DNA from: Arthrobacter sp. APC 3897
GTDB lineage: Bacteria > Actinomycetota > Actinomycetes > Actinomycetales > Micrococcaceae
Assembly: GCF_030407495.1 (NCBI RefSeq)
Contig: NZ_JASDDG010000025.1
Span: forward strand, 1-64,000
Length of the DNA stretch: 64,000 nucleotides
Direction of reading: 5' to 3'
Shown here: positions 8,575-22,588 of the stretch, piece after piece
How positions within the stretch are numbered: position 1 is the first letter of the stretch
Layout: every line of letters starts with the position of its first letter
Notes under the pieces: model-generated
Seen by the model: only the letters and a program-made list of their open reading frames with translations
Told to the model about the DNA's origin: nothing
The model's database searches: none
Program-made: the position numbers and the translations under genes

Positions 8575-8949
8575 ATGGCGAAGCTGACCAACGAAGAGCT
8601 CATTGAAGCCTTCAAGGAACTGTCCATCATCGAGCTCTCCGACTTCGTGAAGCTCTTCGAAGAGACCTTCGACGTTACCGCTGCTGCTGTTGCAGTTGCC
8701 GGTCCCGCCGCCGGTGCTGCCGAGGCCGAGGACGAGAAGACCGAATTCGACGTCATCCTCGAATCTGCCGGTGACAAGAAGATTGCAGTCATCAAGGAAG
8801 TTCGTGCCCTGACTTCCCTGGGCCTGAAGGAAGCCAAGGACGTTGTCGACAGCGCCCCGAAGGCTGTCCTGGAAGGTGCTACGAAGGAAGCCGCAGACAA
8901 GGCAAAGGAAGCCCTCGAGGCTGCCGGCGCAACGGTTACCGTCAAGTAG
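8575..8949 (+). CDS. rplL: 50S ribosomal protein L7/L12
   Basis: L7/L12 of 124 residues, the multicopy stalk protein that recruits translational GTPases. The N-terminal dimer domain ([20 protein letters not shown]) is joined by an Ala/Gly/Pro hinge to the C-terminal factor-binding domain ([37 protein letters not shown]). AGGAAGGA precedes ATG 8575. A 15-bp terminator follows at 8985. Confidence 0.98.
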   Translation: MAKLTNEELIEAFKELSIIELSDFVKLFEETFDVTAAAVAVAGPAAGAAEAEDEKTEFDVILESAGDKKIAVIKEVRALTSLGLKEAKDVVDSAPKAVLEGATKEAADKAKEALEAAGATVTVK

Positions 8950-8984
8950 TAGTTTTTCCCGCCGCGGCTTGACGCCGCGCAGAC

Positions 8985-9017
8985 AAAAAGACCCCGTCCT
9001 TTGGACGGGGTCTTTTT
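8985..9017 (+). terminator. intrinsic terminator after rplL
   Basis: A perfect 15-bp stem (8985-8999 with 9003-9017) has a TTT loop. The 3' arm ends in five T, and the 5' arm begins with five A, so the hairpin could act in both directions. Confidence 0.95.
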
Positions 9018-9044
9018 GTTCAGCTGCGGTACCCGTATCCCCGC

Positions 9045-10253
9045 ATGCGCTACTGTTGGCCGAAAACAGACGGGGAGGATGGCCCGACGGCGAAGCAACA
9101 GACGCTGCTGGTGGGATTGCTGGCCGTGGGCGCCGCAGCCTGCGTGCTGACCGGTGCCCTCCCGGGGCCGGAATTCGCTGCGCTGATGAACCGCATCGGG
9201 CCGCTCATGGTCTTTGTCACGGCTATGACGGTGGTCAGCTACCTCGCTGACGCGGCAGGGCTGTTCCGGGTCGTTACGGCCTTCGCGGCAAAGCTGGGTT
9301 GCGGACGGACCCTGTGGCTTTGGTTCCTCGTGCTGGCGCTGACCACAGGTGCCAGCGTGTTCCTGTCGCTGGACACCGCCGTCGTACTGGTCACCCCGTT
9401 GGTGATTTCCCTGGCAGGTTCCGCGGGAATCCGGCCTATTGTTTTTGCGCTGAGCACCGTGTGGCTGGCGAACACCGCTTCCCTTCTGCTGCCGGTATCC
9501 AACCTGACAAACCTGCTGGCGCAGCAGAAGTCAGGGATCCATCCGCTGGAATATGCTGCCCTTCTCTGGCTTCCGTCGCTGGCCGGAATCCTCGTCCCGG
9601 TCCTGCTGCTGTGGCTGGTCTTCCGGCATGAGCTGAGCGGCCGATACGCGGCTCCGGCCGGCATTAATTCTGATGATGTACCAGACCGGGGTCTCCTGCG
9701 GCTGAGCATGGCTGTGATGGGGCTGCTTCTCCCGGCGCTGGTGAGCGGCATTCAGGTTGCCGTACCGGCCACGGCTGCCGCCCTGGTGCTGGCGGCGGCT
9801 TTCCTGCTGCGGATGCCGCGGGCCTTCAAGACAGACATGCTCCCGGTCCTGCCGGTAATCCTCGCCGTGAGTCTTTTTATTGTGGTTCAGACGGCGCACA
9901 GCCACGGGCTGGGCGCCCTGCTGGGGCAGGCCGCAGGGTCCGGGGAGGGCTTCAGGGATCTGCTGCGGCTGGCCGGTGCAGGAGCAGCCGCCTCCAATGC
10001 CGTGAACAACCTGCCCGCCTATCTGGCGCTGGAGCCTGCAGCCGAAACCCCGGTCCGGCTGGGGGCACTGTTGATCGGGGTGAACCTGGGCGCGGTCGTT
10101 ACCCCCTGGGGCTCCCTGGCCACCCTGCTGTGGTATGACCGCATGCGAACGCAGGGGCTGCGGGTGAGGTGGGGCCGGTTCATGCTGGCGGGCCTGGTGG
10201 CCGCGACCGGAACCACGGCTGCCGCAACGGCGGCGCTGGCATTCCTTCGCTAG
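9045..10253 (+). CDS. ArsB/SLC13-like membrane permease
   Basis: Polytopic inner-membrane protein of about 400 residues with some ten hydrophobic segments. Motifs such as LSLDTAVVLVTPLVISLA, LPVSNLTNLLAQQKSG and AASNAVNNLPAYLALEP in two inverted-repeat-like halves match the ion-transporter superfamily that includes ArsB and citrate/dicarboxylate carriers. The substrate is not evident and no arsenic genes are nearby. The start is doubtful: ATG 9045 has no ribosome site, the next in-frame starts are GTG 9111 and TTG 9117, and a GGGGAGG at 9072-9078 abuts an out-of-frame ATG at 9079. It converges with the thiolase. Confidence 0.75.
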   Translation: MRYCWPKTDGEDGPTAKQQTLLVGLLAVGAAACVLTGALPGPEFAALMNRIGPLMVFVTAMTVVSYLADAAGLFRVVTAFAAKLGCGRTLWLWFLVLALTTGASVFLSLDTAVVLVTPLVISLAGSAGIRPIVFALSTVWLANTASLLLPVSNLTNLLAQQKSGIHPLEYAALLWLPSLAGILVPVLLLWLVFRHELSGRYAAPAGINSDDVPDRGLLRLSMAVMGLLLPALVSGIQVAVPATAAALVLAAAFLLRMPRAFKTDMLPVLPVILAVSLFIVVQTAHSHGLGALLGQAAGSGEGFRDLLRLAGAGAAASNAVNNLPAYLALEPAAETPVRLGALLIGVNLGAVVTPWGSLATLLWYDRMRTQGLRVRWGRFMLAGLVAATGTTAAATAALAFLR

Positions 10254-10256
10254 CGG

Positions 10257-10292
10257 CCGCCGGCCGGACACCGTGCGGCGCCCGGCCGGCGG
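10257..10292. terminator. GC-rich hairpin between convergent genes
   Basis: A perfect 11-bp stem CCGCCGGCCGG (10257-10267) pairs with 10282-10292 across a 14-base loop. Neither side has a T tract, but the position between two convergent genes fits a shared transcription stop. Confidence 0.5.
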
Positions 10293-10303
10293 AAAAGGAC
10301 TGG

Positions 10304-11524
10304 TTAGGCCTCGTCGCGGAACAGCAGCAGTGCTTCACCCTGACCGCCGCCGCCGCACAGGGCGACGGCAGCTTTGCCGGTTCCGCGGCGCTGCAGTTCG
10401 AAGGCTGCGGTCAGGGCCAGACGGGCACCCGAGGCTCCAATGGGGTGGCCGAGGGCAATGGCGCCGCCATACAGGTTGCACTGCTCCAAATCCATTCCGA
10501 GTTCGTTCAGGGACTGGACGGCCACTGCACCGAAAGCTTCATTGATCTCGATGAAATCCAAGTCCGAGACGGTCCAGCCCGCCCGGTCCAGTGCGGCGAA
10601 AATGGCGTTGGAGGGCTGTGAGTGCAGGCTGTTGTCAGGGCCGGCCACCTGTCCCGGTGCACCCACCACGGCCAGCACGTCCAGGCCGTTGTGCTCAGCG
10701 TAGGCGCGCGTGGTGAGGATGAGGGCGGCTGCGCCGTCTGAGAGCGGCGAGGAGTTGCCTGCGGTGATGGTGCCTTCGGAATCAAAGGCAGGACGCAGAC
10801 CGGCAAGGGTTTCGGTGGTTGTAGCCGGACGCACACCCTCGTCGGAGGTGAGGATCAGCGGTTCACCCCGGCGCTGCGGAACAGTGACGGGCACAATCTC
10901 GGCTTCAAAGACTCCGGACGCCATGGCAGCGGCAGCCCGGCGGTGCGAAGCTGCGGCCACTTCGTCCTGTTCCAGGCGCTTGATCGCCAGTTTGGTGTTG
11001 CCGCGTTCGGTGGAGATGCCCATTGAGTCATGGTCAAAGGCATCGGTCAGCCCGTCGTGGGCCACGGAATCCAAGGCGCTGATGTTGCCGTAGTTCCAGC
11101 CCTGGCGGGACCCGGGCAGCAGATGCGGTCCGTTGGTCATGGATTCCTGGCCGCCGGCCACCACCACCGTGGCTTCACCGCCGCGGATCAGGCGGGCGGC
11201 GTCGGCCACGGAGGCAAGGCCGGACAGGCAAACCTTGTTGATGGTCACCGTAGGGACATCCCAGCCAATGCCGGCTTTGATGGAGGACTGGCGGGCCGGG
11301 TTCTGTCCGCAGCCGGCCTGGACCACGTGGCCCATGATGACGGCGGAAACATCGGCAGCCGGTACCCGGGCCTGCTCCAAGGCACCTGCAATGGCGAAGG
11401 CGCCGAGTTCCACGGCGCTAAAAGAGGCAAGCTGGCCGTTCAATCGTCCCTGCGGGGTGCGTGCACCACCGACGATGACCACTTCGGTCATGGCTGCTGC
11501 ATCTTGGTCTGGACGGTTGCTCAT
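10304..11524 (-). CDS. acetyl-CoA C-acetyltransferase (thiolase)
   Basis: Degradative/biosynthetic thiolase of 406 residues that condenses or splits acetoacetyl-CoA. It has the N-terminal VGGARTPQGRLNGQL, the nucleophilic Cys99 in KVCLSGLAS, the GGQESMTNGPHLLPGSRQG loop, NEAFGAVAVQ, GGAIALGHPIGASGAR with the catalytic His, and the C-terminal CGGGGQGEALL with the second Cys. An alternative start at residue 12 (11491, MTEVVIVGG) fits the family length better and has no worse ribosome site. It is divergent from rpoB. It resembles PcaF (25799) in fold but is a different subgroup. Confidence 0.9.
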   Translation of the reverse strand: MSNRPDQDAAAMTEVVIVGGARTPQGRLNGQLASFSAVELGAFAIAGALEQARVPAADVSAVIMGHVVQAGCGQNPARQSSIKAGIGWDVPTVTINKVCLSGLASVADAARLIRGGEATVVVAGGQESMTNGPHLLPGSRQGWNYGNISALDSVAHDGLTDAFDHDSMGISTERGNTKLAIKRLEQDEVAAASHRRAAAAMASGVFEAEIVPVTVPQRRGEPLILTSDEGVRPATTTETLAGLRPAFDSEGTITAGNSSPLSDGAAALILTTRAYAEHNGLDVLAVVGAPGQVAGPDNSLHSQPSNAIFAALDRAGWTVSDLDFIEINEAFGAVAVQSLNELGMDLEQCNLYGGAIALGHPIGASGARLALTAAFELQRRGTGKAAVALCGGGGQGEALLLFRDEA

Positions 11525-12013
11525 GGCTGGGTGTCACTTTCGTCGTCGAATCTGCGGTGCGCCGGGTGCTGGGGACCACGCTTGAACAAGGGTACGTCAA
11601 GACACAGGTACGGAGAGAGAAGAGTCACACTGGCTGCGGAGGGCGGCCGGGCCCCGGCGCGCACATTGGGGGCCGCGTGCGGTAAGGTATCTGTATCCGA
11701 TGCGTCAGCGGTGCGCCGGTGTTGCCTGTAGCTCCCCGTAGTACGGCCGGCTGAAACATGATTTTCAGTCTCGCCCCGCGGGTTGAGCCACGCAGGGTTG
11801 CAGGGACCGGGTAGACTTGTCTGCCCATAATGCCCTATAGTAGATATTTGCTTCCCTCTCTTAACCTTCAGCCTTCATATAGCGGTGGGCTCCGTCCTGT
11901 GCCAGGCAGCGTTTTGCGCGCCCGGCCGGATGTAAGGACGCACGCGGACCAGGTCCGTTCTGTGCAGAGAAGGAGGCGCGAAACACGCCTGAAGGTCTGT
12001 GGAAGGATCCCTC
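11525..12013 (+). promoter_or_regulatory. rpoB upstream region
   Basis: About 490 bases with no supported gene between the divergent thiolase and rpoB. It holds -10-like hexamers TAGACT (11812-11817) and TATAGT (11836-11841), and TTGTCT (11817) 18 bases before TAGATA (11841). A small hairpin CTGAAA/TTTCAG surrounds 11752-11769. A long, multi-promoter region is normal for rpoBC. I cannot choose a single start site. Confidence 0.4.
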
Positions 12014-15000
12014 TTGGTCGCCTCGAGCACCTCTAATAATGCAACCGCTAACATCCCGGAGAGCATCGCTCCCCGGATTTCATTCGCAAAGATTCACGAA
12101 CCGCTTGACGTTCCCAATCTTCTTGCCCTGCAGACTGACAGCTTTGACTGGCTAGTCGGCAACGAGCGCTGGAAGGAACGCCTGCGCAAGGCCCAGGAAG
12201 AGGGCGACGCAGGTTTCGCAACTACCTCCGGCCTCGCAGACATCTTCGAGGAAATCTCCCCGATCGAGGATTTCCAGGGCACCATGTCCCTGAGCTTCTC
12301 CGAACCGGAGTTTGCCGACCCGAAGTACACCATGGCTGAGTGCAAGGACCGGGACGCTACGTACTCGGCTCCGTTGTACGTTAAAGCCGAATTCATGAAC
12401 AACAACACGGGCGAAATCAAGCAGCAGACCGTGTTCATGGGCGACTTCCCCCTCATGACAGACAAGGGAACGTTCGTCATCAACGGCACCGAGCGTGTCG
12501 TCGTTTCCCAGCTGGTCCGTTCACCGGGTGCCTACTTCGAGCGCACCGCTGACAAGACCAGTGACAAGGACATCTACACCGCGAAGATCATTCCTTCCCG
12601 CGGTGCATGGTTCGAACTGGAAATCGACAAGCGCGACCAGGTGGGCGTCCGCCTGGACCGCAAGCGCAAGCAGTCCGTCACCGTGCTGCTCAAGGCACTG
12701 GGCTGGACCGAAGGCCAGATCCTGGAAACCTTCGGCGAGTACGACTCCATCCGTGCCACCCTGGAGAAGGACCCCACGGAAACCCGCGAAGATGCCCTGC
12801 TGGACATCTACCGCAAGCTCCGTCCGGGCGAGCCGCCCACGGTCGAGGCTGCCCAGACCCTGCTGGACAACCTGTACTTCAACCCCAAGCGCTACGATCT
12901 GGCCAAGGTTGGCCGCTACAAGATCAACCGCAAGCTGGGCATCGACAAGCCGCTGACGGACTCCGACGCTTCGGTCCTGAACAACGATGACATCGTTGCC
13001 ATGATCAAGTTCCTCGTTGCCCTGCACGCCGGCGAGAAGACCGTTCCGGGCAAGCGCGACGGCGAGGACGTGGACATCCGCGTCGAGGTCGATGACATCG
13101 ACCACTTCGGCAACCGCCGCATCCGCGCCGTCGGCGAACTCATCGAGAACCAGATCCGTACGGGCCTGTCCCGCATGGAGCGTGTTGTCCGTGAGCGCAT
13201 GACGACCCAGGACGTCGAGGCCATCACGCCGCAGACGCTCATCAACATCCGTCCCGTCGTGGCCGCGATCAAGGAGTTCTTCGGAACCTCCCAGCTCTCG
13301 CAGTTCATGGACCAGAACAACCCGCTCGCCGGACTGACGCACAAGCGCCGCCTGTCCGCGCTGGGCCCGGGTGGTCTGTCCCGCGACCGCGCAGGCATGG
13401 AAGTCCGAGACGTCCACCCCTCGCACTACGGCCGTATGTGCCCCATCGAAACCCCTGAAGGCCCGAACATTGGTCTGATCGGTTCGCTGGCGTCCTACGC
13501 CCGCATCAACGCGTTCGGTTTCATCGAAACCCCGTACCGCAAGGTTGTCGACGGCGTTGTCACCGATCAGGTTGATTACCTGACCGCTGACGACGAAGTT
13601 GAGCGCACCATTGCCCAGGCAAACGCTCCGCTGCGCGAAGACATGCACTTCGCCGAGGACCTGGTCCTCGTCCGTGCCCGCGGCGGTTCCGGCGAGCCCG
13701 TGCTCGTTGAGCCCGAAGGCGTGGAGTACATGGACGTTTCCCCGCGCCAGATGGTGTCGGTGGCAACTGCCCTGATTCCGTTCCTGGAACACGATGACGC
13801 CAACCGCGCCCTCATGGGTGCGAACATGCAGCGCCAGGCTGTGCCGCTGCTCCGTTCCGAGCGCCCCGTTGTGGGTACCGGCATGGAGAAGTACGCCGCC
13901 GTTGACGCAGGGGACTCCGTTACCGCCGTCAAGCCCGGTGTTGTCACCGAGGTCTCCGCTGAGCTTGTTACCGTCATGAACGACGACGGCACCGAGACCA
14001 GCTACCCGATCATGAAGTTTGCGCGCTCCAACCAGGGCAACGCCTACAACCAGCGGGTACTGGTATCCGAAGGCGCACGCGTCGAGGTCAACAGCATCAT
14101 CGCCGACGGTCCCTCCACGGACCAGGGTGAACTTGCTCTGGGTAAGAACCTGCTCGTGGCATTCATGTCATGGGAAGGCCACAACTACGAAGATGCCATC
14201 ATCCTCTCGCAGCGCATGGTCTCCGACGATGTGCTGACCTCCATCCACATCGAGGAGCACGAAGTTGATGCCCGCGACACCAAGCTTGGTGCCGAGGAAA
14301 TTACCCGTGACATCCCCAATGTCTCCGAGGAAGTGCTCTCCCAGCTGGACGAGCGCGGCATCATCCACATCGGTGCCGAGGTTGAAGCCGGCGACATCCT
14401 GGTTGGCCGCGTCACCCCCAAGGGTGAAACGGAACTGACCCCGGAAGAGCGCCTGCTGCGCGCCATCTTCGGCGAGAAGAGCCGCGAAGTCCGCGACACC
14501 TCCCTGAAGGTGCCCCACGGCGAGTCCGGCACCGTCATTGGTGTCCGCATCTTCGACCGCGACAACGACGACGAGCTGCCCCCGGGCGTGAACCAGCTGG
14601 TGCGCGTCTACGTGGCGCACAAGCGCAAGATCACGGACGGCGACAAGCTGGCCGGCCGCCACGGCAACAAGGGCGTCATCTCCAAGATCCTCCCGATCGA
14701 AGACATGCCGTTCATGGAAGACGGAACCCCCGTTGACATCGTCCTGAACCCGCTGGGTGTTCCGGGCCGAATGAACGTGGGTCAGGTTCTGGAAATCCAC
14801 CTGGGCTGGGCTGCCAAGCAGGGCTGGAAGATCGACGGCAATCCGGAGTGGGTCCAGAACCTGCCGGCTCTGCCGCGTGAAACCGGTCCGACGACGGTTG
14901 CCACCCCGGTGTTCGACGGCGCCAGTGAAGATGAAATCACCGGCCTGCTCGATTCCACCAACGTGACCCGTGACGGCAACCGCCTGATCGGTGCTTCCGG

Positions 15001-15514
15001 CAAGGCGAGGATGTTCGACGGCCGCTCCGGCCAGCCGTTCCCGGAGCCCATCTCCGTGGGCTACATGTACATCCTGAAGCTGCACCACCTTGTTGACGAC
15101 AAGATCCACGCACGCTCCACCGGCCCGTACTCCATGATCACGCAGCAGCCGCTGGGTGGTAAGGCACAGTTCGGTGGCCAGCGCTTCGGTGAAATGGAAG
15201 TTTGGGCCCTGGAAGCGTACGGCGCCGCCTACACGCTGCAGGAACTGCTCACGATCAAGTCCGATGACATCCATGGCCGCGTGAAGGTCTACGAAGCCAT
15301 CGTCAAGGGCGAGAACATCCCGGAACCGGGCGTTCCGGAGTCCTTCAAGGTGCTCATCAAGGAAATGCAGTCGCTCTGCCTGAATGTGGAAGTACTCTCC
15401 ACCGAGGGCAACACGATTGAAATGCGTGACTCGGATGAAGAAGTCTTCCGGGCCGCGGAAGAACTGGGTATTGATCTGTCCCGCGCAGAGCCCAGCTCCG
15501 TAGAAGAGGTTTAG
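12014..15514 (+). CDS. rpoB: DNA-directed RNA polymerase subunit beta
   Basis: Catalytic-core beta subunit of 1166 residues. I chose TTG 12014 (MVASSTSNN) because AAGGA lies six bases upstream and related proteins begin there; GTG 11999 would add five residues. The rifampicin cluster reads [20 protein letters not shown] then [17 protein letters not shown], keeping the Asp, His and Ser that are changed in common resistant mutants, so the target looks wild type. The beta flap and C-terminal clamp segment ([19 protein letters not shown]) are intact. rpoC follows 97 bases later in the same unit. Confidence 0.98.
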   Translation: MVASSTSNNATANIPESIAPRISFAKIHEPLDVPNLLALQTDSFDWLVGNERWKERLRKAQEEGDAGFATTSGLADIFEEISPIEDFQGTMSLSFSEPEFADPKYTMAECKDRDATYSAPLYVKAEFMNNNTGEIKQQTVFMGDFPLMTDKGTFVINGTERVVVSQLVRSPGAYFERTADKTSDKDIYTAKIIPSRGAWFELEIDKRDQVGVRLDRKRKQSVTVLLKALGWTEGQILETFGEYDSIRATLEKDPTETREDALLDIYRKLRPGEPPTVEAAQTLLDNLYFNPKRYDLAKVGRYKINRKLGIDKPLTDSDASVLNNDDIVAMIKFLVALHAGEKTVPGKRDGEDVDIRVEVDDIDHFGNRRIRAVGELIENQIRTGLSRMERVVRERMTTQDVEAITPQTLINIRPVVAAIKEFFGTSQLSQFMDQNNPLAGLTHKRRLSALGPGGLSRDRAGMEVRDVHPSHYGRMCPIETPEGPNIGLIGSLASYARINAFGFIETPYRKVVDGVVTDQVDYLTADDEVERTIAQANAPLREDMHFAEDLVLVRARGGSGEPVLVEPEGVEYMDVSPRQMVSVATALIPFLEHDDANRALMGANMQRQAVPLLRSERPVVGTGMEKYAAVDAGDSVTAVKPGVVTEVSAELVTVMNDDGTETSYPIMKFARSNQGNAYNQRVLVSEGARVEVNSIIADGPSTDQGELALGKNLLVAFMSWEGHNYEDAIILSQRMVSDDVLTSIHIEEHEVDARDTKLGAEEITRDIPNVSEEVLSQLDERGIIHIGAEVEAGDILVGRVTPKGETELTPEERLLRAIFGEKSREVRDTSLKVPHGESGTVIGVRIFDRDNDDELPPGVNQLVRVYVAHKRKITDGDKLAGRHGNKGVISKILPIEDMPFMEDGTPVDIVLNPLGVPGRMNVGQVLEIHLGWAAKQGWKIDGNPEWVQNLPALPRETGPTTVATPVFDGASEDEITGLLDSTNVTRDGNRLIGASGKARMFDGRSGQPFPEPISVGYMYILKLHHLVDDKIHARSTGPYSMITQQPLGGKAQFGGQRFGEMEVWALEAYGAAYTLQELLTIKSDDIHGRVKVYEAIVKGENIPEPGVPESFKVLIKEMQSLCLNVEVLSTEGNTIEMRDSDEEVFRAAEELGIDLSRAEPSSVEEV

Positions 15515-15611
15515 TCGAGCCGGCCGGCCCGCTTGACGCGGGCCGGCCTCCGGCAGCCGCTTCCCGTACCCGAGACATTCAGATTTAGAGAACAAGAGAG
15601 AACAGGGACCC

Positions 15612-19502
<3,891 letters not shown>

Positions 19503-19543
19503 CCTGCAACGCTGCGGCAGGCCTCCGTGCCCGCCGCAGTAAG

Positions 19544-19578
19544 GAAAGGTCCCGCACCGTTTTGGTGCGGGACCTTTC
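19544..19578 (+). terminator. hairpin terminator after rpoC
   Basis: A perfect 15-bp stem GAAAGGTCCCGCACC (19544-19558) pairs with 19564-19578 around GTTTT. The T tract is poor (GCGTTTG). It separates the rpoBC operon from the catabolic island. Confidence 0.8.
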
Positions 19579-19600
19579 GCGTTTGTGCCAAACTCTGGGA

Positions 19601-20371
19601 ATGGCCAATTCCCGCTCGGGAGACACAATGACCACCCGGATCGTGCGGATCATCAGTGCCTTCGATGAGACCCATTCTTCACTGCCCGTTGCAGCGGTGG
19701 CGCGGCGTGCCGACCTGCCGCTGTCCACCGCCCACCGCCTCGTGGCGGAACTTGCGGGGCACGGGCTGCTGCAGCGTGAACCCTCCGGCGAGATCCGGCT
19801 TGGACTCAGGCTCTGGGAACTGGCCAGCCGGAGCTCAGCTGCCCTGGACCTCAAAGCGGTGGCGATGCCGTTCATGGAGGATCTGCAGGCGGTGGTCCGC
19901 CAGCATACCCAGCTGTCCGTACTCCGGGGCGACGAAGTGCTTTTTATCGAACGGCTTTCCAGCCGAGGGTCCGTCCTGAACCACGCCAGAGTGGCAGGCA
20001 GGCTTCCGCTGCATATTTCCTCCTCCGGGATGGTCCTGATGGCGCACTCGCCCCGGCACGTGCAGGCAGCCTTTCTGGCCCGCGCAGCGGAAACGGCAGG
20101 CACCGGGATGCCCCCGGCAGCGGAACTGAGGCGGCAGTGGGCCCACATGCGGCAGACCGGATACGCGAGCCTGCCCGGAACCGTGGTCGCAGAGACCACG
20201 GGCATCGCAGTTCCGGTTCCGGACGCCACAGGTTACGCCGCTGCAGCCCTGGGGGTGGTTGTTCCCTCCGGGACGGAAAACCCGTCCGCCACCGTCCCGG
20301 CACTGATGACCGCGGCCCGTGGAATCTCCCGCGGCCTGGTGCAACTCGGCGCCACCTTTCCCATTCAATGA
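19601..20371 (+). CDS. IclR-family regulator, putative pobA regulator
   Basis: DNA-binding regulator of 256 residues. The N-terminal winged helix-turn-helix (about 10-70) reads SLPVAAVARRADLPLSTAHR followed by LVAELAGHGLLQREPSGEIR. The C-terminal IclR effector domain (about 90-250) ends in FPIQ. It precedes pobA by 78 bases on the same strand, so control of pobA by 4-hydroxybenzoate is likely but inferred. I chose ATG 19601 because MANSRSGD resembles family N-termini; ATG 19628 has a better ribosome site (GGGAGA). CAAACT at 19589-19594 ends six bases before ATG 19601, which would allow a leaderless message. Confidence 0.8.
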   Translation: MANSRSGDTMTTRIVRIISAFDETHSSLPVAAVARRADLPLSTAHRLVAELAGHGLLQREPSGEIRLGLRLWELASRSSAALDLKAVAMPFMEDLQAVVRQHTQLSVLRGDEVLFIERLSSRGSVLNHARVAGRLPLHISSSGMVLMAHSPRHVQAAFLARAAETAGTGMPPAAELRRQWAHMRQTGYASLPGTVVAETTGIAVPVPDATGYAAAALGVVVPSGTENPSATVPALMTAARGISRGLVQLGATFPIQ

Positions 20372-20449
20372 GAATCGCTTGGCCGCCACTGCGTGACCCG
20401 GCACACACTTGAGGCACGTTCGCAGCAACAGCTTTTCAAGGAGTACTGC

Positions 20450-21649
20450 ATGGGCGCAGCACACACGGTTCTCAGGACCAGGGTCGGCATTGTGGGCGGA
20501 GGGCCGGCAGGGCTGATGCTTTCGCATCTGCTCGCCCAAGCCGGCATCGGGAGCATCGTGGTGGAGAAGCGGGACTATGAAACCATCCGCGCCACGCACC
20601 GTGCCGGAATCCTGGAGCACGGGTCGGTGCGGATGCTCACCGAGGACGGTGTCAGCAACAGGGTCCTCACTGACGGGCACCGCCACGACGGCATTGACCT
20701 TCGCTTCGGCGGGGCCAGCCACCGGATAGATTTCCAGGATCTGGTGGGGGAGTCCGTCTGGCTGTATCCGCAGAATGAAGTGTTCGTGGACCTGGCTGCG
20801 GCCAGGGAGCGCGACGGCGGGGATGTGCGGTGGGCGGTCTCCGGCACGGAGGTCCTCGACCTTTCCACCGATACCCCCAAAATACGGTTCACCGATGCCG
20901 AGGGTGCCGCGTTCGAGATCCACTGCGACATCCTGGTGGGTGCGGACGGCTCGCAGGGCATTTGCCGGCGGGCAATCCCCGCCGAACAGCGCAGGGAGAA
21001 CTTCATTGAGTACCCCTTCGCCTGGTTCGGGATCCTCACGGAGGCACCGCCGAGTGCACCTGAGCTGATTTACGCAGCTTCGGACCGGGGCTTCGCCCTG
21101 ATCAGCCAGCGCAGCCGGACTGTTCAGCGGATGTACTTCCAGGCTGACCCGGATACAAACCCTGATGATTGGTCCGAAGAACGCATTTGGGACGAGCTTC
21201 AGCTGCGGGTGGACGGTCCCGACGGCTTCCAACTCCAGCGCGGCCCGGTCTTCGAAAAGACGCTTTTGAAGTTCCGCAGCTACGTTTGCGAACCGCTGCG
21301 CTTCGGGAAGATGTTCCTGGCCGGCGACGCTGGACATACCGTGCCGCCCACGGGAGCCAAAGGGCTCAACCTCGCGCTGGCTGATGTCCGGGTTCTGTTT
21401 GAGGCTATCGAATCGTTCTGTTCCACCGGGCGAACAGAAATGTTGGACGGGTACAGCGACCGCGCCCTGGCGCGGGTGTGGCGGGCCCAGAACTTCTCAT
21501 ATTGGATGACCTCCATGCTGCATACGCGGGCCGATGCCAGCCCCTTTGAACGCAGGCGCGCGCTGGGGGAGCTGGCCGGCGTCGTCGGTTCGCGCCACGG
21601 CAGCGCCTACCTCGCCGAGGCCTATACGGGGTGGCCCGTTACGCATTAG
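20450..21649 (+). CDS. pobA: 4-hydroxybenzoate 3-monooxygenase
   Basis: FAD aromatic hydroxylase of 399 residues that converts 4-hydroxybenzoate to protocatechuate with NAD(P)H and O2. The Rossmann motif VGIVGGGPAGL lies at residues 12-22, the DG motif in VGADGSQGICRR, and the FAD ribityl motif GDAGHTVPPTGAKGLNLA near 290. RATHRAGILEHGSV matches the substrate-side sequence of PobA. Length equals the family norm. AAGGAG sits seven bases before ATG 20450. The product feeds directly into pcaHG downstream. Confidence 0.94.
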   Translation: MGAAHTVLRTRVGIVGGGPAGLMLSHLLAQAGIGSIVVEKRDYETIRATHRAGILEHGSVRMLTEDGVSNRVLTDGHRHDGIDLRFGGASHRIDFQDLVGESVWLYPQNEVFVDLAAARERDGGDVRWAVSGTEVLDLSTDTPKIRFTDAEGAAFEIHCDILVGADGSQGICRRAIPAEQRRENFIEYPFAWFGILTEAPPSAPELIYAASDRGFALISQRSRTVQRMYFQADPDTNPDDWSEERIWDELQLRVDGPDGFQLQRGPVFEKTLLKFRSYVCEPLRFGKMFLAGDAGHTVPPTGAKGLNLALADVRVLFEAIESFCSTGRTEMLDGYSDRALARVWRAQNFSYWMTSMLHTRADASPFERRRALGELAGVVGSRHGSAYLAEAYTGWPVTH

Positions 21650-21668
21650 GTGTTCGCATTGTGAACAC
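21650..21668. promoter_or_regulatory. inverted-repeat operator upstream of pcaH (putative IclR-type site)
   Basis: GTGTTC (21650-21655) and GAACAC (21663-21668) form a perfect 6-bp inverted repeat with a 7-base centre. A third half-site TGAACA recurs at 21681-21686, 19 bases after the TGAACA at 21662. An inverted repeat plus a spaced direct copy resembles the three-repeat operators of the IclR regulators PcaU and PobR. The third copy lies inside the pcaH promoter. Confidence 0.6.
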
Positions 21669-21698
21669 TTGTACACATGATGAACAAAAGGGTAGTGT
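21669..21698 (+). promoter_or_regulatory. promoter of the pcaHGBDCFIJ operon
   Basis: TTGTAC (21669-21674) and TAGTGT (21693-21698) are separated by 18 bases and lie directly after the inverted repeat, about 70 bases before pcaH. Confidence 0.6.
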
Positions 21699-21763
21699 GA
21701 TCCCGTCCACTCGATGCCGGGGGAGCGGTACGGGCGGACCGGAAACATTGACAAGGGAGAATC

Positions 21764-22588
21764 ATGGAAACCGAAGAAGGCGTGATCCAGGACAGCCTGG
21801 TGATCGAACGGCTGGACGCTGCGGAAGCCTCGCAGGACCACATTTCCGCGGAGATTGAGTCGATTCACGCGGCGTACCGCACATCGGTGGACGACGGCGG
21901 TGCGGAGGAAACCCAGCCCCGCCTCGACTTCTCTCCCTACCGCAGCTCCCTGCTGCGCCATCCGACAAAGAACCTCCACCATACGGACCCCGAGACGATT
22001 GAACTCTGGTCCCCGGCCTTTGGCCACCAGGATGTGCATCCGCTGGAGTCGAACCTCACCATCCAGCACAACGGCGAACCCCTGGGCGAGCGCATCATCG
22101 TGCGCGGACGGGTGCTCGACGGCGATGGACGTCCGGTCCGCAACCAGCTGATTGAGGTCTGGCAGGCAAACTCGGCGGGCCGCTACATCCACAAGCGGGA
22201 CCAGCACCCGGCGCCCATTGACCCGAACTTCACCGGCGTCGGCCGGGCCATCACCGGTGATGACGGCTCCTACGAGTTCCTTACCATCAAACCCGGACCC
22301 TACCCGTGGAAGAACCACTTCAACGCCTGGCGGCCGGCGCACATCCACTTCTCCCTCTTCGGGACGGACTTCACCCAGCGCATGATCACACAGATGTACT
22401 TTCCGGGTGATCCGCTGTTCGCGCTGGACCCGATCTACCAGTCCATCACGGACCCGTTGGCCCGTGACCGTCTGGTCGCCGCCTACGACCACAGCATCAC
22501 CTCGCATGAGTGGGCCACCGGCTACAACTGGGACATCGTGCTGAGCGGCAGCAACCGCACCTGGATGGAAGAAGAGGACGCAGAGTAA
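21764..22588 (+). CDS. pcaH: protocatechuate 3,4-dioxygenase beta subunit
   Basis: Iron-binding subunit of the intradiol dioxygenase, 274 residues, which opens protocatechuate to 3-carboxy-cis,cis-muconate. The Fe(III) ligands expected for the family are visible as Tyr in GRYIHKRD, Tyr in GPYPWKN and the two His in WRPAHIHFSLFG. The first 65 residues form a longer N-terminal extension than usual. AAGGGAGAA precedes ATG 21764. Its stop overlaps the start of pcaG by one base. Confidence 0.95.
   Translation: METEEGVIQDSLVIERLDAAEASQDHISAEIESIHAAYRTSVDDGGAEETQPRLDFSPYRSSLLRHPTKNLHHTDPETIELWSPAFGHQDVHPLESNLTIQHNGEPLGERIIVRGRVLDGDGRPVRNQLIEVWQANSAGRYIHKRDQHPAPIDPNFTGVGRAITGDDGSYEFLTIKPGPYPWKNHFNAWRPAHIHFSLFGTDFTQRMITQMYFPGDPLFALDPIYQSITDPLARDRLVAAYDHSITSHEWATGYNWDIVLSGSNRTWMEEEDAE

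Noticed and set aside
20418-20424. GTTCGCA before pobA as a second IclR operator
   Set aside because: It matches the left half of the pcaH operator, but the right half is absent, so it is not supported.
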